Assembly: GCA_963812795.1 (NCBI GenBank) | Contig: CAWEWG010000014.1 | Location: forward strand, 124,001 to 188,000 | From: Hyphomicrobium_A sp963812795 | GTDB taxonomy: Bacteria; Pseudomonadota; Alphaproteobacteria; Rhizobiales; Hyphomicrobiaceae | Length of the DNA stretch: 64,000 nt | Direction: 5' to 3' | Part shown: in pieces, positions 42,247-54,109 of the stretch | Numbering within the stretch: position 1 is the stretch's first letter | Layout: each line of letters begins with the position of its first letter | Translations under genes and position numbers: made by a program | The notes under the pieces: model-generated | Seen by the model: only the letters and a program-made list of their open reading frames with translations | What the model was told of the DNA's origin: nothing | Database searches by the model: none

Positions 42247-45200
42247 TCAACGGCCGGTAATCGTCGCAGCGGTCAGCAGCTCCAGGTTTCCGCCGGTCGA
42301 GGTGACGTCGGTCGAGCGCACGCGCTCGGTGGCGTAGGCGAAGAGGGTGTTTGGCCCGCCCGCCTTGGGGCCGGTGCCCGATAGCCCCTCGCCGCCGAAC
42401 GGCTGTACGCCGACGACGGCGCCGATCTGGTTGCGATTGACGTAGATGTTGCCGACGCGCGCATGCTCGGCGACGTAGTCGGCCACCGCCTCGATGCGGC
42501 TGTGCACGCCGAGCGTCAGGCCGTACCCCGTGGCGTTGATGGCGGCGACCACCTTGTCGAGCGAGCCGCGCTCATAGCGGGCGACGTGCAGGATGGGGCC
42601 GAACACCTCGCGCTCGAGCACGCCGAGGTCGTCGATCTCGTAGGCGGCCGGCGTGACGTAGCTGCCGGCACGGCAGCTCTCGGGCGTCAGCAGGTCGACG
42701 AGCTGGCGGCCTTGGCGCTGCATGCGGATCTTGTGGCCGTCGAGGGCGTCCTGCGCCTCCTCGTCGATGACGGGGCCGATGTCGGTCGCATAGTCGAACG
42801 GATCGCCGACATCGAGCGCCTGAATGGCGCCGACCAGCATGTCGATCGTGCGGTCGGCGGCTTCCTCCTGCACGAACAGCACGCGTGCCGCCGAGCAGCG
42901 CTGCCCGGCACTGTTGAATGCCGAGCGCACGGCGTCGCGCACCACCTGCTCGGGGAGGGCGGTCGAAGTCGGCGATCATGGCGTTGATGCCGCCGGTCTC
43001 GGCGATGAACGGGACGATGGCGTTGCGACGCTCGGCGAGGGCCTGCTGGATCGCCCATGCGGTCTCGTTCGACCCGGTGAACGAGACGCCGCTGATGCGC
43101 GTGTCCTTGATGAGCGCTTCACCCAGGCGGCCGCTGCCGGGCAACAGGTGCAGCACGTTGGGCGGCACGCCCGCCTCGAGCAGCAGCTTGGTGGCGAGGA
43201 AGGCGGTGATCGGCGTTTGCTCGGCCGGCTTGGCGACCACCGCATTGCCGGCGGCGAGCGCGGCGGCGATCTGACCGGTGAATATGGCGAGCGGGAAATT
43301 CCATGGCGAGATGCAGGCAAACACGCCGCGGCCGTGGAGCGTCAGCGTGTTGCGCTCGCCCGTCGGCCCGGGCAGCGGCACGGGGCCGACGAACAGGCGC
43401 CGCGCCTGCGCCGCGTAGTAGCGCAGGAAATCGATCGCTTCGCGCACGTCGCCTTGCGCGTCGTCCAGCGTCTTGCCGGCCTCGCGCACGATGACGGCCA
43501 TGAGGCGCGCCTTGTCGCGCTCGAACAGTTCGGCGGCGGCGGCGAGGATCTGCGCCCGCCTGGCGCCGCCCAGCTTGTTCCAGTCGCGCTCGGCCTTCAC
43601 CGCCCGCGCGATCGCCGCGTCGGCTTGCGCCGCGGTCGTCATGCGCACCGTGCCGATGCGCTCGCGCCGGTCGTGCGGGCAGGTGACGAGGCTGGCGGAA
43701 TCTCCGCCGGTCGTTGCCGTGCCGCCGATGATCGGGCCGGCCTCATAGACATCGTCGAGCGCGTCGCCCATTTCGGCGAACAACGCCAGCCGCACCGTCG
43801 GCTCGGTCAGTGGCAGACCGCTGGCCGCCTGCCGCTCCGGCATATAGATATCGCGCGGGCGCACAAACGGCCGTTGCGGCTCGACCGCGCTGCTGCGCTC
43901 CGTCTCAGCCATTTCCACCGGGTCGCGGATGATCTCCGACACCGGCGCCTCGTCGTCGGCGAGCCGGTTGATGAAGGAGGTATTGGCGCCGTTCTCGAGC
44001 AGCCGGCGGACGAGATAAGCGAGCAGATCCTCGTGGCCGCCGACGGGGGCATAGATGCGGCAGGGGCGCTTGATCAGCCCCTTGTCGCCGACGACCTCGT
44101 TATGTAGCGGCTCGCCCATGCCATGCAGGCGCTGGAACTCGAAGGTGGCGGGGCCACCGGCGACGTGCGCCGCGGCAATGGCATAGGCGTTGTGGGTAGC
44201 GAACTGCGAATAGAACGCCTTCTGATCGCTGAGCAGCAGCCGCACGCAGGCGAGGAACGACACGTCGGTGTGCAGCTTGCGGGTGAACACCGGGTAGTCG
44301 GCGAGCGCACGCTCCTGCGCCCACTTGATCTCGCTGTCCCAGTAGGCGCCCTTGACGAGCCGTACCGGGATACGCTTGCCGCTGCGCTCGGCGAGCCGCC
44401 GCAGCCAGCGCAAGCTGGGGATGGCGCGCTTGCCGTAAGCCTGCACGGCGATGCCGAGGCCGCTCCAGTTGTCGAGCGCCGGGTTGTTGAAGGTGGCGGC
44501 GAAAATCTCCAGCGTCGGCTCGAGACGATCCTGCTCCTCCGCGTCGATGGTCAGCGGCAGGCCGCGCGAACGTGCGGCGCGCGCCAGCGTCAGCATGCGC
44601 GGGAGCTAGCTCAGTAGGCGAGGCGCTCGTCCTTGCCCGGCTCGAAGCGCGGATGCAGGGCCGACAGCTTTATCGACAGCCCCGGGCGGCTATACAGTGC
44701 GTCGGCGTGCATGGTCGAGAACGGCCCCGCCGCCTGGCCGACCGCGTCGATCGCCGCCAGGTAGCGCTCGAAGTAGATATCGGCGTCCTTCTGCGTGCGC
44801 GCCGCTTCGCCGAGCATGTCGTAGGAGAACAGATAGCCTTTCGCCTCGTACTCCTTGGCGCGCTCCAGCGCTTCGCGAATGGTGCGCCCGAGCACGAACT
44901 GGTCGCCCAGCACCTTCACCGCCTGGCGGACGGCCTGGCGGATGACCGGCTCGCCAGAGCGGGCGACGAGGCGCTTCAGGGCGTCGAACGGATTGGCGCC
45001 ACGCGCTTCGCGCAGCTTGACGATGCGCCCGGTGAGCATCAGCGCCCAGGTGGAGGCATTGACCAGCAGGCTGTCGGACTGGCCGCGATGCTTTTCCCAA
45101 TGTCCTTCGGAAAGCTTTTCGGCGATGAGCTCGTCGGCCGTCTCGGCGTCGGGGATGCGCAGCAGCGCCTCGGCGATGCACATGAGGATGACGCCTTCCT

Positions 45201-45459
45201 CGCTGGAAAGGCCGTACTCGCGCATGAAGGCGTCGACGCCGGCGTGCTTGCCGCGGTCGGCGCGCGCGGCATAGACGAGGCGGCGTGCAAGCTCGGTCGA
45301 GCGGCGGCGCTCGTCCTCGCTGAACACGGCGCGCTCGATCAGCCGGTCGAGCAGGCGTTGCTCGTCGATGAGATGATGCGAGGCGATCTCATCGCGCGGC
45401 GGTAGCTGCGCAAATTCGACGACCTCGCGGGTGGTCTCCGCGTTCTTCACTGCGACCAT
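42247..45459 (-). CDS. putA: Bifunctional proline dehydrogenase/P5C dehydrogenase PutA, frame broken
   Basis: Oxidises proline to glutamate. The N-terminal proline dehydrogenase barrel is in the 45459-44611 part (QSDSLLVNASTWALMLTGRI, RPGLSIKLSALHPRF) and continues (RIPVRLVKGAYWDSEIKWAQ). The aldehyde dehydrogenase follows (ISPWNFPLAIFTGQ, SFTGSNETAW, NSAGQRCSAARVLFV). Frame changes occur at 44600-44620 (two extra bases, or one missing) and at 42955-42962 (one extra C). About 1,070 residues when joined, shorter than E. coli PutA because the DNA-binding domain is absent. Divergent from panC. Confidence 0.88.
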
Positions 45460-45620
45460 TCTGCCCTCGTGACGCGCACACGCGGTGCGATTCGCCTTAT
45501 CTTCACTCTAGCAAATCGCGGGCCGCGGGTGCTTGAAGCAGCCTGGGGATGCCGCGCAGGCTTGACGGAAGCCTTACGCCCCGCCAGAGCTTGCCGCCGC
45601 TAGAGAGGCGAGGCTTACAC

Positions 45621-46569
45621 GTGACCAGCAAGCTTCAGGTCGTGCGCAGCATCGCCGATTTGCGCGGCGTCGTCGGCCAATGGCGCAACAACGGCCACAA
45701 GATCGCGCTCGTTCCCACCATGGGGGCGCTGCACGCCGGGCACCTGGCGCTGGTGCGCCGCGCCGGCGAGCTGGCCGAGCGCACCATCGTTTCGATCTTC
45801 GTTAATCCCGGCCAGTTCGCCCCGCACGAGGATCTCGCCCGCTATCCGCGCGACGAAGCCGGCGATCTTGACAAGCTGGCGGCGGAAAGCTGCCACCTCG
45901 TATGGGCGCCGACGACAGCGGAAATGTATCCCGAAGGCTTTGCCACGCGCATCCAGCCCGGCGGGGCGGCGCAAGGGTTGGAAAGCGATTTTCGTCCGCA
46001 CTTTTTCGGCGGCGTGACGACGGTGTGCGCCAAGCTGTTCGGCGCCGCCACGCCCGATTTCGCCGTGTTCGGCGAGAAGGACTACCAGCAGCTCTGCGTC
46101 GTCCGGCAGATGGTGCGCGACTTGAACATGCCGCTCGCGATCGTCGGCGTGCCGACGACGCGCGAAGCGGACGGCCTGGCGCTGTCGTCGCGCAACGTCT
46201 ACTTGTCGGCCGATGAGCGCAAGGTCGCGCCGGCGCTCAATCGCGTGCTGCGCGATGTCGCCGAGCAAGGCGCATGCCGCGGTGAGCGGGCTTTCGGGTG
46301 CCCGCACCGGCAAGGCGCCGCGCCCGTCGCCGCTGGTGCGCGACCCGACGCTGCCGCCGCAGGCGCACCAACTCCCCGACCTCGACGGCATCTGCGCGAC
46401 AGCCGCAGATGAGCTGCTGGCGGCGGGCTTCGGCAAGGTCGACTACGTCGCCGTGCGCCATGCCGACACGTTGAAGGTGGTGACGCAAGCCGGCCCCGCA
46501 CGCTTGCGCGTGCTCGCCGCCGCCTGGCTCGGCAATACCCGCCTCATCGACAACGTCGGCTGCGACTAA
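45621..46569 (+). CDS. panC: Pantothenate synthetase PanC, frame broken near 46270
   Basis: ATP-dependent condensation of pantoate and beta-alanine. The GTG at 45621 (GAGGCGAGG upstream) gives the HIGH-type motif PTMGALHAGH, then FVNPGQFAPHED, PHFFGGVTTVCAKLF, and LSSRN as the KMSKS equivalent. One extra G near 46266-46272 moves the frame. The C-terminal part (GFGKVDYVAVRHADTLKVV, NTRLIDNVGCD) follows after a segment about 30 residues longer than usual, which may hide more errors. Ends overlapping the convergent transporter gene by 4 nt. Confidence 0.87.
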
Positions 46570-47523
46570 GCCGCGTCGTCTCTTGTTGGCGGCTTGCGCG
46601 TCGCCAGGAGGATGCCGCAGGCGATGAGGCCGATGCCCAGCACGTGGTAGATGTGCAGTTGCTCGCCGAGCAGGACGATGGCGAGGATCGTTCCGAACAC
46701 CGGCACCAGATGCACCGTCAAGCCCGCCGTATTGGCGCCGAGCAGCTCCACCGTGCGGTTGAAGCAGTAGTAGGCGACGACCGAGGCGAACACGGCCACG
46801 TAGCCGACGGCGAGCAGCGCATGCCAGGTAAGGGGCATCGGCCGGCTATGCAGGCTTTCGCCGATATAGAACGGCAACAGCAGCACCGCACCGACGACGA
46901 ACGTGGCGAATAGAAAACTCACGCCGTGCACCGGCGGTCGCTTGCGCAACAGCGCTGTGTAGATCGCATAGCTGACGGCGGCTGCCAGCATCCACAAGTC
47001 GCCTGCGTTGAACTCGAAGTGTGCGAGTACGCCGAAGTCGCCGTGCGCGATGAGCGTCAGCGCGCCGAGCAGCGAGATGGCGATGCCGATTCCCTGCGGC
47101 AGCCTCACCACATCGCGGAACAGGATGTAGCTTGCGGCGACGATCAGCACCGGCACCACAGACTGCAGCATGACGATGTTCAGCGCGGTCGTCGATTGCG
47201 CGGCGAGATAAAGTCCGGCGTTGAAGAAGGCAATGCCGAGCGCCGAAAGCACGAGCATGATCGGCCATTTCGGCAAGCATCGCCTTGGCGTCCCGGCGGA
47301 CATGCGGCCAGGCGAAGGGCGCGATGATGATCGCAGCGACCGTCCAGCGCCAGAAGGCGAGACCGATGGGCGGGACCTCCCCGGCGACGCTGCGCGCCAC
47401 GATGGCATTGCCGGCCCAAAACAGCCCGGTCAGCAGCATGAGAAGCCGCGGCTCATCGGCAAGGCGCCCGAGCCAGCTTGCCGAGCCTGACCGGCGCTCG
47501 GATGCGTCACTATTTGAAGCCAT
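46566..47523 (-). CDS. EamA/DMT-family transporter, frame broken near 47270
   Basis: Ten-helix drug/metabolite transporter with duplicated EamA domains. The N-terminal part from the ATG at 47523 has LMLLTGLFWAGNAIVARSVA and WRWTVAAIIIAPFAWP. After one extra base around 47268-47276 the rest continues (IMLVLSALGIAFFNAGLYLA, ALNIVMLQSVVPVLIVAASY, FGTILAIVLLGEQLHIYHVL). Substrate unknown. Confidence 0.85.
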
Positions 47524-47783
47524 TGTCGAAGCCGGCCACCTGCTAGAAGTACGAGAGCACGAGCGGCTTGCACGCGGCCGGCATCCCCACAGGGACCATA
47601 TATGGCGTCCCGCGTGGTTTATCACCCGCTTAGAAGCATGATCCGGCTGGCAAATCGGCAACTCTTGCCAAATCCCCGCGGGCCATGCGAGGTCAATCCC
47701 GACTTAGAACCAGGGATTCGCCGCTCTCGGCCCTCGTCTTCGCGTCCCTGCCAGGCGGCACGCTGCATCGACGGGAAAGACGC

Positions 47784-49802
<2,019 letters not shown>

Positions 49803-49849
49803 GCAGGTCGCGAGCCCGCCGGCGCACGCGCGCAGACAGGCACTTGCGA

Positions 49850-50347
49850 TCAGGGGAATTTTTCCAGCTCTTCGGCAAGGCGCTCGAACAGCGCCGTGCA
49901 TCCGTGCTCGCGGCCAGGGATTGAATCGGCGCTGTCGAAATAGGCGCCCTGCTCCGTATAGGTCACACGGGTGCCCTTGCCGTCGGGAAAGAACTCCATC
50001 GTGGCCAGCGACACGGACAGCGGCTTACCGCCAATCGTCATGCGGTAGGTGATGACAATGCGACGGTTGTCGATGATGTCCTGATACTGCGTGTCGTTGG
50101 TGATCTCCGGGCCGCCGCGGAAGGAAAAGCGCGACGTCTCGCTGCCACCGACGCGGAAGTCGACGTCGAACTGAAACACTTTCCAGGCTACGCCTTCCGC
50201 GAACCAGCGCCGCTTCTTCACCGGGTCGCGAAACGCATTGAACACGCGCTCGGGCGAAGTGGGATAAGTGCGCTCGATCGAGAACGAGCCATGCGCGACG
50301 AACGGCTCTTCGGCCGATGCGGCGACGGTCGACTTGCTGCTCGGCAT
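49850..50347 (-). CDS. SRPBCC (AHSA1-like) domain protein
   Basis: 165 residues with the Aha1 C-terminal-like helix-grip fold: FSIERTYPTSPERVFNAFRD at the start, KKRRWFAEG, and the terminal helix GCTALFERLAEELEKF. It makes a hydrophobic pocket of unknown ligand. AAGGAG 7 nt before the ATG lies inside the end of the ArsR gene, 4 nt between them. The ArsR-SRPBCC pair is a common conserved operon. Confidence 0.88.
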   Translation of the reverse strand: MPSSKSTVAASAEEPFVAHGSFSIERTYPTSPERVFNAFRDPVKKRRWFAEGVAWKVFQFDVDFRVGGSETSRFSFRGGPEITNDTQYQDIIDNRRIVITYRMTIGGKPLSVSLATMEFFPDGKGTRVTYTEQGAYFDSADSIPGREHGCTALFERLAEELEKFP

Positions 50348-50351
50348 ATTC

Positions 50352-50762
50352 CTACTCCTTTTCGCGACGGCGACGTTGTTTCTTGGGTTTCGCGGCGGTG
50401 TTGGACGCGCGTGCGGGCGTACCTGCTTGTTCCGCCGCCGTTTCCTCTTCGGCGAGTAGAACGCCGAGGCGATCGAAGCGCCGCTCCATCAGCATCCGCC
50501 GCGCAGCGATCCAGTTGGCGAGCGGTGCAAAACCGCCCTGCTCCAGCCGGCACGTGCGCACGCGGCCGATCTTCTCGCTGCGTATGAAACCGCCGGCCTC
50601 CAGCACCTGCAGGTGCTGCACGACGGCGGCGAGCGTCATGGCGAACGGTTTGGCGAGATCGCTGACGCTGGCTGGACCTTGCGTCAGGCGCTCAATGAGG
50701 GCGCGGCGCGTCGGCTCGGCCAGGGCGCGAAAGCTGTCATCGATGGGCGAATGCTTAAGCAT
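50352..50762 (-). CDS. ArsR-family transcriptional regulator
   Basis: 136 residues with a winged helix-turn-helix: FRALAEPTRRALIERLTQGP, the recognition helix SDLAKPFAMTLAAVVQHLQV, and wing FIRSEKIGRVRTCRL. No metal-site cysteines are visible, so it is the metal-free subtype found beside SRPBCC genes. The C-terminus is Lys/Arg-rich. Likely autoregulates the pair. Confidence 0.9.
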   Translation of the reverse strand: MLKHSPIDDSFRALAEPTRRALIERLTQGPASVSDLAKPFAMTLAAVVQHLQVLEAGGFIRSEKIGRVRTCRLEQGGFAPLANWIAARRMLMERRFDRLGVLLAEEETAAEQAGTPARASNTAAKPKKQRRRREKE

Positions 50763-50903
50763 GGGCTTTAGTAATCCTCGACGCGCCAGATTGTCAAGTG
50801 GCGACTAAAGTGTCAGCGTTGAGTTGAAGGACATCGGCGCCAGCGACGTGAGCTTGCCGCACTGATCGTGTAAGAAGTCGAGCTCCAAAAAAGGGAGCCG
50901 CCG

Positions 50904-52019
50904 ATGAGCCGTGTGCGGGTGCTAGTGGGAACACGTAAGGGCGCGTTCGTCCTCAGCGCCGATGGCGCGCGCAAGACGTGGTCGGTCGACGGCCCACACT
51001 TCCCGGGCTGGGAAATCTATCACGTGAAGGGCTCCCTGGTGGACCCGGATCGCATCTACGCGTCGCAGTCGAGCGGCTGGTTCGGCCAGCAAATTCAATG
51101 CTCGCGGGACGGCGGCAAATCCTGGGAGGCCACCGGCAACAAGTTCACCTACGAAGGCGATGCCGGCACGCACCAGTGGTACGACGGAACTCCGCACCCA
51201 TGGGAGTTCAAGCGCGTCTGGCACCTCGAGCCGTCGCTGACCGACCCCGACAGCGTCTATGCGGGCGTCGAGGACGCCGCGCTGTTTCATACGGCGGACG
51301 CGGGGCAGACGTGGACGGAGCTGTCGGGCCTGCGCGGCCATGGCTCCGGACCCCGATGGCAGCCCGGCGCCGGCGGCATGTGCCTGCACACCATCGTCCT
51401 CGACCCGGCCAATCCACAGCGAATTTTCATCGCCATCTCGGCCGCCGGCGCCTTCCGCACCGACGATGGCGGCAAGACGTGGCTTCCGATCAACCGCGGG
51501 CTGCGCTCGGAGTACATCCCCGACCCGAACGCGGAGGTCGGTCACTGCGTCCACCGCATCGCCATGCATCCCTCGCGCCCGAACGTGCTGTTCATGCAAA
51601 AGCATTGGGACGTCATGCGCAGCGACGATGCCGGCGATACCTGGCGCGAGGTGAGCGGCAATCTGCCGACCGATTTCGGTTTCGTCATCGACGTGCATGC
51701 GCACGAGCCGGAGACCATCTACGTCGTGCCGATCAAAAGCGACGCCGAGCACTTTCCGCTCGAGGGCAAGCTGCGCGTCTATCGCAGCCGCAGCGGCGGC
51801 AACGAATGGGAGGCCCTGAGCAACGGACTGCCGCAGTCCGATTGCTACGTGAACGTCCTGCGTGACGCGATGGCCGTCGACAAGCTCGACAAGTGCGGGG
51901 TGTATTTCGGCACGACCGGCGGGCAGGTTTATGTGTCGAGCGACGCCGGCGACACGTGGTCCGCCATCGTCCGCGATCTGCCGGCGGTGCTTTCGGTCGA
52001 GGTGCAAACGCTGCCATGA
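50904..52019 (+). CDS. BNR/Asp-box beta-propeller protein (sialidase-like fold)
   Basis: 371 residues with five clear Asp-box repeats S/T-x-D-x-G-x-T/S-W at about 67-74, 130-137, 186-193, 240-247 and 345-352, plus a degenerate one at 295-302. This gives a propeller of the sialidase/sortilin type. No signal peptide, so it is apparently cytosolic. The catalytic Arg triad of true sialidases cannot be confirmed by eye, so enzymatic sialidase activity is not claimed. AAAAAGGGAG lies before the ATG. The stop overlaps the start of the ubiquitin-fold gene (ATGA). Confidence 0.87.
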   Translation: MSRVRVLVGTRKGAFVLSADGARKTWSVDGPHFPGWEIYHVKGSLVDPDRIYASQSSGWFGQQIQCSRDGGKSWEATGNKFTYEGDAGTHQWYDGTPHPWEFKRVWHLEPSLTDPDSVYAGVEDAALFHTADAGQTWTELSGLRGHGSGPRWQPGAGGMCLHTIVLDPANPQRIFIAISAAGAFRTDDGGKTWLPINRGLRSEYIPDPNAEVGHCVHRIAMHPSRPNVLFMQKHWDVMRSDDAGDTWREVSGNLPTDFGFVIDVHAHEPETIYVVPIKSDAEHFPLEGKLRVYRSRSGGNEWEALSNGLPQSDCYVNVLRDAMAVDKLDKCGVYFGTTGGQVYVSSDAGDTWSAIVRDLPAVLSVEVQTLP

Positions 52020-52312
52020 TCCGCGTCGTCCTGCCGTCGCATTTGCGGATGCATGCCAACATTGAGGGAGAGGTGCGCCTCGCTGTCGAAGGGCCGGTCA
52101 CGCAGCGATCGGTCATGGACGCGCTGGAGGCGCGCTATCCGGTGCTGCGCGGAGCCATCCGCGATTACGGCACGCAGCGGCGCCGTCCGTTCCTGCGATT
52201 TTTCGCGTGCCAGACCGACGTTTCGCTGCAGCCGCCCGATAGCCCATTGCCGGAGGCCATAGCGCAAGGCACGCAACCGCTGCTGATCGTAGCGGCCATC
52301 GCCGGCGGTTAG
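52016..52312 (+). CDS. MoaD/ThiS-like ubiquitin-fold protein ending Gly-Gly
   Basis: 98 residues. N-terminal MIRVVLPSHLRMHANIEGEV is the first beta hairpin of the beta-grasp fold, VMDALEARYPVLRGAIRD the central helix, and LLIVAAIAGG the C-terminal strand with exposed diglycine. That terminus is what E1-like enzymes adenylate in MoaD, ThiS and TtuB. The ATG overlaps the stop of the propeller gene by 4 nt, so production is coupled. No moaE, thiF or moeB is in the window. Confidence 0.85.
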   Translation: MIRVVLPSHLRMHANIEGEVRLAVEGPVTQRSVMDALEARYPVLRGAIRDYGTQRRRPFLRFFACQTDVSLQPPDSPLPEAIAQGTQPLLIVAAIAGG

Positions 52313-52457
52313 TCGGGCGGGAGCCGCTGCGCGGCACCTAGCAGAGGTGCGCGCGATGGTCGCCCGTGCTGCCGAATATTCATCATTCCCCTTGGACCCC
52401 AACCCCAGTATCCAGGTGAGCCGCCGCGGTGGCGGCCGCCCGGAAAGTGTCTCCTCC

Positions 52458-52959
52458 ATGTCGCCCAACGTCACAAACCGCGCCCTCACCGAGGCCGACT
52501 TCCCCACCGTTTCGCTCCTGCACGCGAAGGTGTTCGGGCCGGGGCGCTTCACGCGCACGGCCTATCGCGTGCGCGAGGGGGCAGCGCCGATCTCGCCGTT
52601 TTGCCGCGTGGCGCTGCTGGGCGACCGGCTGATCGCGGCCGTGCGCTTCACGCCAATCACCATCGGCGGCGCCAACGGCGGGCTGCTGCTAGGCCCGCTC
52701 GCCGTCGATCCCGATTTCGCCGGCCAAGGCTTCGGCAAGCGCCTGATCGCCGAGGCCCTCGAGGCGGCGAAGGCGGCCGACGTGAAGCTGGTCGTGTCTG
52801 GTCGGCGATGAGCCTTACTACGGCCGCTTCGGCTTTTCTCCCATAACGCCGGGTCAGATCGCGCTGCCGGGTCCGGTCGATCCGCGCCGGCTGCTCGCCG
52901 CCGAGCTGCAGCCGGGAGTTCTTGCAGCCTACAAGGGCCTGGTCGCTGCACAGCGCTAG
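52458..52959 (+). CDS. GNAT-family N-acetyltransferase, frame broken near 52797
   Basis: YhbS-type acetyltransferase. From the ATG at 52458: RALTEADFPTVSLLHAKVFG, then the acetyl-CoA loop GPLAVDPDFAGQGFGKRLIA. After one extra T at about 52797 the rest reads LVGDEPYYGRFGFSPITPGQ and ends at 52959. Substrate unknown. Confidence 0.82.
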
Positions 52960-53044
52960 CGATCGAGCGTGCCTGATGACCGCCGCCGCCGATTGCGCAT
53001 AGACTTGCCGCCGATAGAGGCGCGGCAGCGGAGCGGGGAAGAAG

Positions 53045-53581
53045 ATGGACAGGCGGTCATTACTCGGCGGCGGCGGCGTTTTGCTGGCCGCGCAGCTGCT
53101 GCCGAGAGAAGCAGGCGCGCGGGCGCGGCCGTCAGCGATCACGCCCGAAGACGGCAAGTTCATGCAGATGGCCATCGATCAGGCGAAGGAGGCCGACTAT
53201 CCGTTCGGCGCCGTGATCGTGCGCGGCGGCCGGGTGCTCGCCTTCGGCCGCAACAGCTCCAAGCGCAATTCCGACCCGACGGCGCATGCCGAAATGATGG
53301 CCATCCGCGCCTTCCTCAACGGCCACGAGCCTGACGCTCTAAAGGAGACGACGCTCTACAGCTCGGGCGAGCCGTGCGTGATGTGCATGGGCGCCATCAT
53401 CTGGTGCGGGATCAAGCGGCTGGTGTTCGCCGCGTCCATCGCGCAGCTTTCCACGCGCATCGGCCAGATCGACATCACCGCCAAGCAGATCGCCAACGCC
53501 GCGGCATTCTCCAACATCGAGATCGCCGGCGGCTTCATGGCCATGCCGGCGCTCGACCTCTTCCCCAAGGACAAGCCCTGA
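53045..53581 (+). CDS. Exported cytidine/guanine-type nucleoside deaminase
   Basis: 178 residues of the CMP/dCMP deaminase fold. Zinc ligands and catalytic Glu: H81-A-E83 (TAHAEMMAIRAF) and C111-x-x-C114 (GEPCVMCMGAIIWC). The PFGAVIVRGG and DITAKQIANAA features resemble guanine deaminase/TadA-like enzymes. Unusually, the N-terminus is MDRRSLLGGGGVLLAAQLLP, a twin-arginine-like signal, which would send a folded zinc enzyme to the periplasm. Gene alone, convergent with the HIT gene. Confidence 0.85.
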   Translation: MDRRSLLGGGGVLLAAQLLPREAGARARPSAITPEDGKFMQMAIDQAKEADYPFGAVIVRGGRVLAFGRNSSKRNSDPTAHAEMMAIRAFLNGHEPDALKETTLYSSGEPCVMCMGAIIWCGIKRLVFAASIAQLSTRIGQIDITAKQIANAAAFSNIEIAGGFMAMPALDLFPKDKP

Positions 53582-53611
53582 CGCAGCGCCGGTGAACATT
53601 GCTCGAAGGCA

Positions 53612-54034
53612 CTAGGCCTTCCACGCCGTGCGAACTCGCTCTGCGTGGCCGGCGAGAACCTCCGGCTTTTCCATGTTGCGATTGTGCGGCATCAGCGGCA
53701 CGCCTTCGTGGCGCGGGATGACGTGGTAGTGCAGATGGAAAACCGTCTGCCCGCTGGCCGCCTCGTTGAACTGCACGACGGTGACGCCGTCGGCGTTGAA
53801 GGCTTCCTTCACCGCGCGCGCCGTCTTCTGCACGACGGGCGCCAGCTTAGCCAGCACCGCCGCATCGGCGTCGAGCACGTTGCGCGAAGGCGCCTTCGGC
53901 ACGACCAGCGTATGCCCGGGCGCTTGCGGCATCACATCCATGAACACCAGCGTATCGTCGTCCTCGTAGACTTTGCTGGACGGGATGTCGCCGCGCAGGA
54001 TCTTGGCGAAGACGTTGTTGTCGTCGTAGGGCAT
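53612..54034 (-). CDS. HIT-family protein (HINT-like)
   Basis: 140 residues with the histidine triad H100-x-H102-x-H104 in FHLHYHVIP, and the N-terminal FAKILRGDIPSSKVYEDDDT typical of bacterial HinT-like nucleotide hydrolases. The ATG at 54034 has CGAGG 5 nt upstream; ATG 54049 is possible. Last gene of a minus-strand run from the RidA gene downwards. Confidence 0.93.
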   Translation of the reverse strand: MPYDDNNVFAKILRGDIPSSKVYEDDDTLVFMDVMPQAPGHTLVVPKAPSRNVLDADAAVLAKLAPVVQKTARAVKEAFNADGVTVVQFNEAASGQTVFHLHYHVIPRHEGVPLMPHNRNMEKPEVLAGHAERVRTAWKA

Positions 54035-54109
54035 TGAAGCCTCGATCATCACACTGGCCGACCGCCCTGTTAAACGGTCCCCCACGTTCGCCGTCAAGCA
54101 GGGTCGCGT

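Noticed and set aside
42247..45459. PutA as two or three separate genes
   Set aside because: The segments join in register to one continuous PutA with only small frame changes; the internal starts lack ribosome sites.
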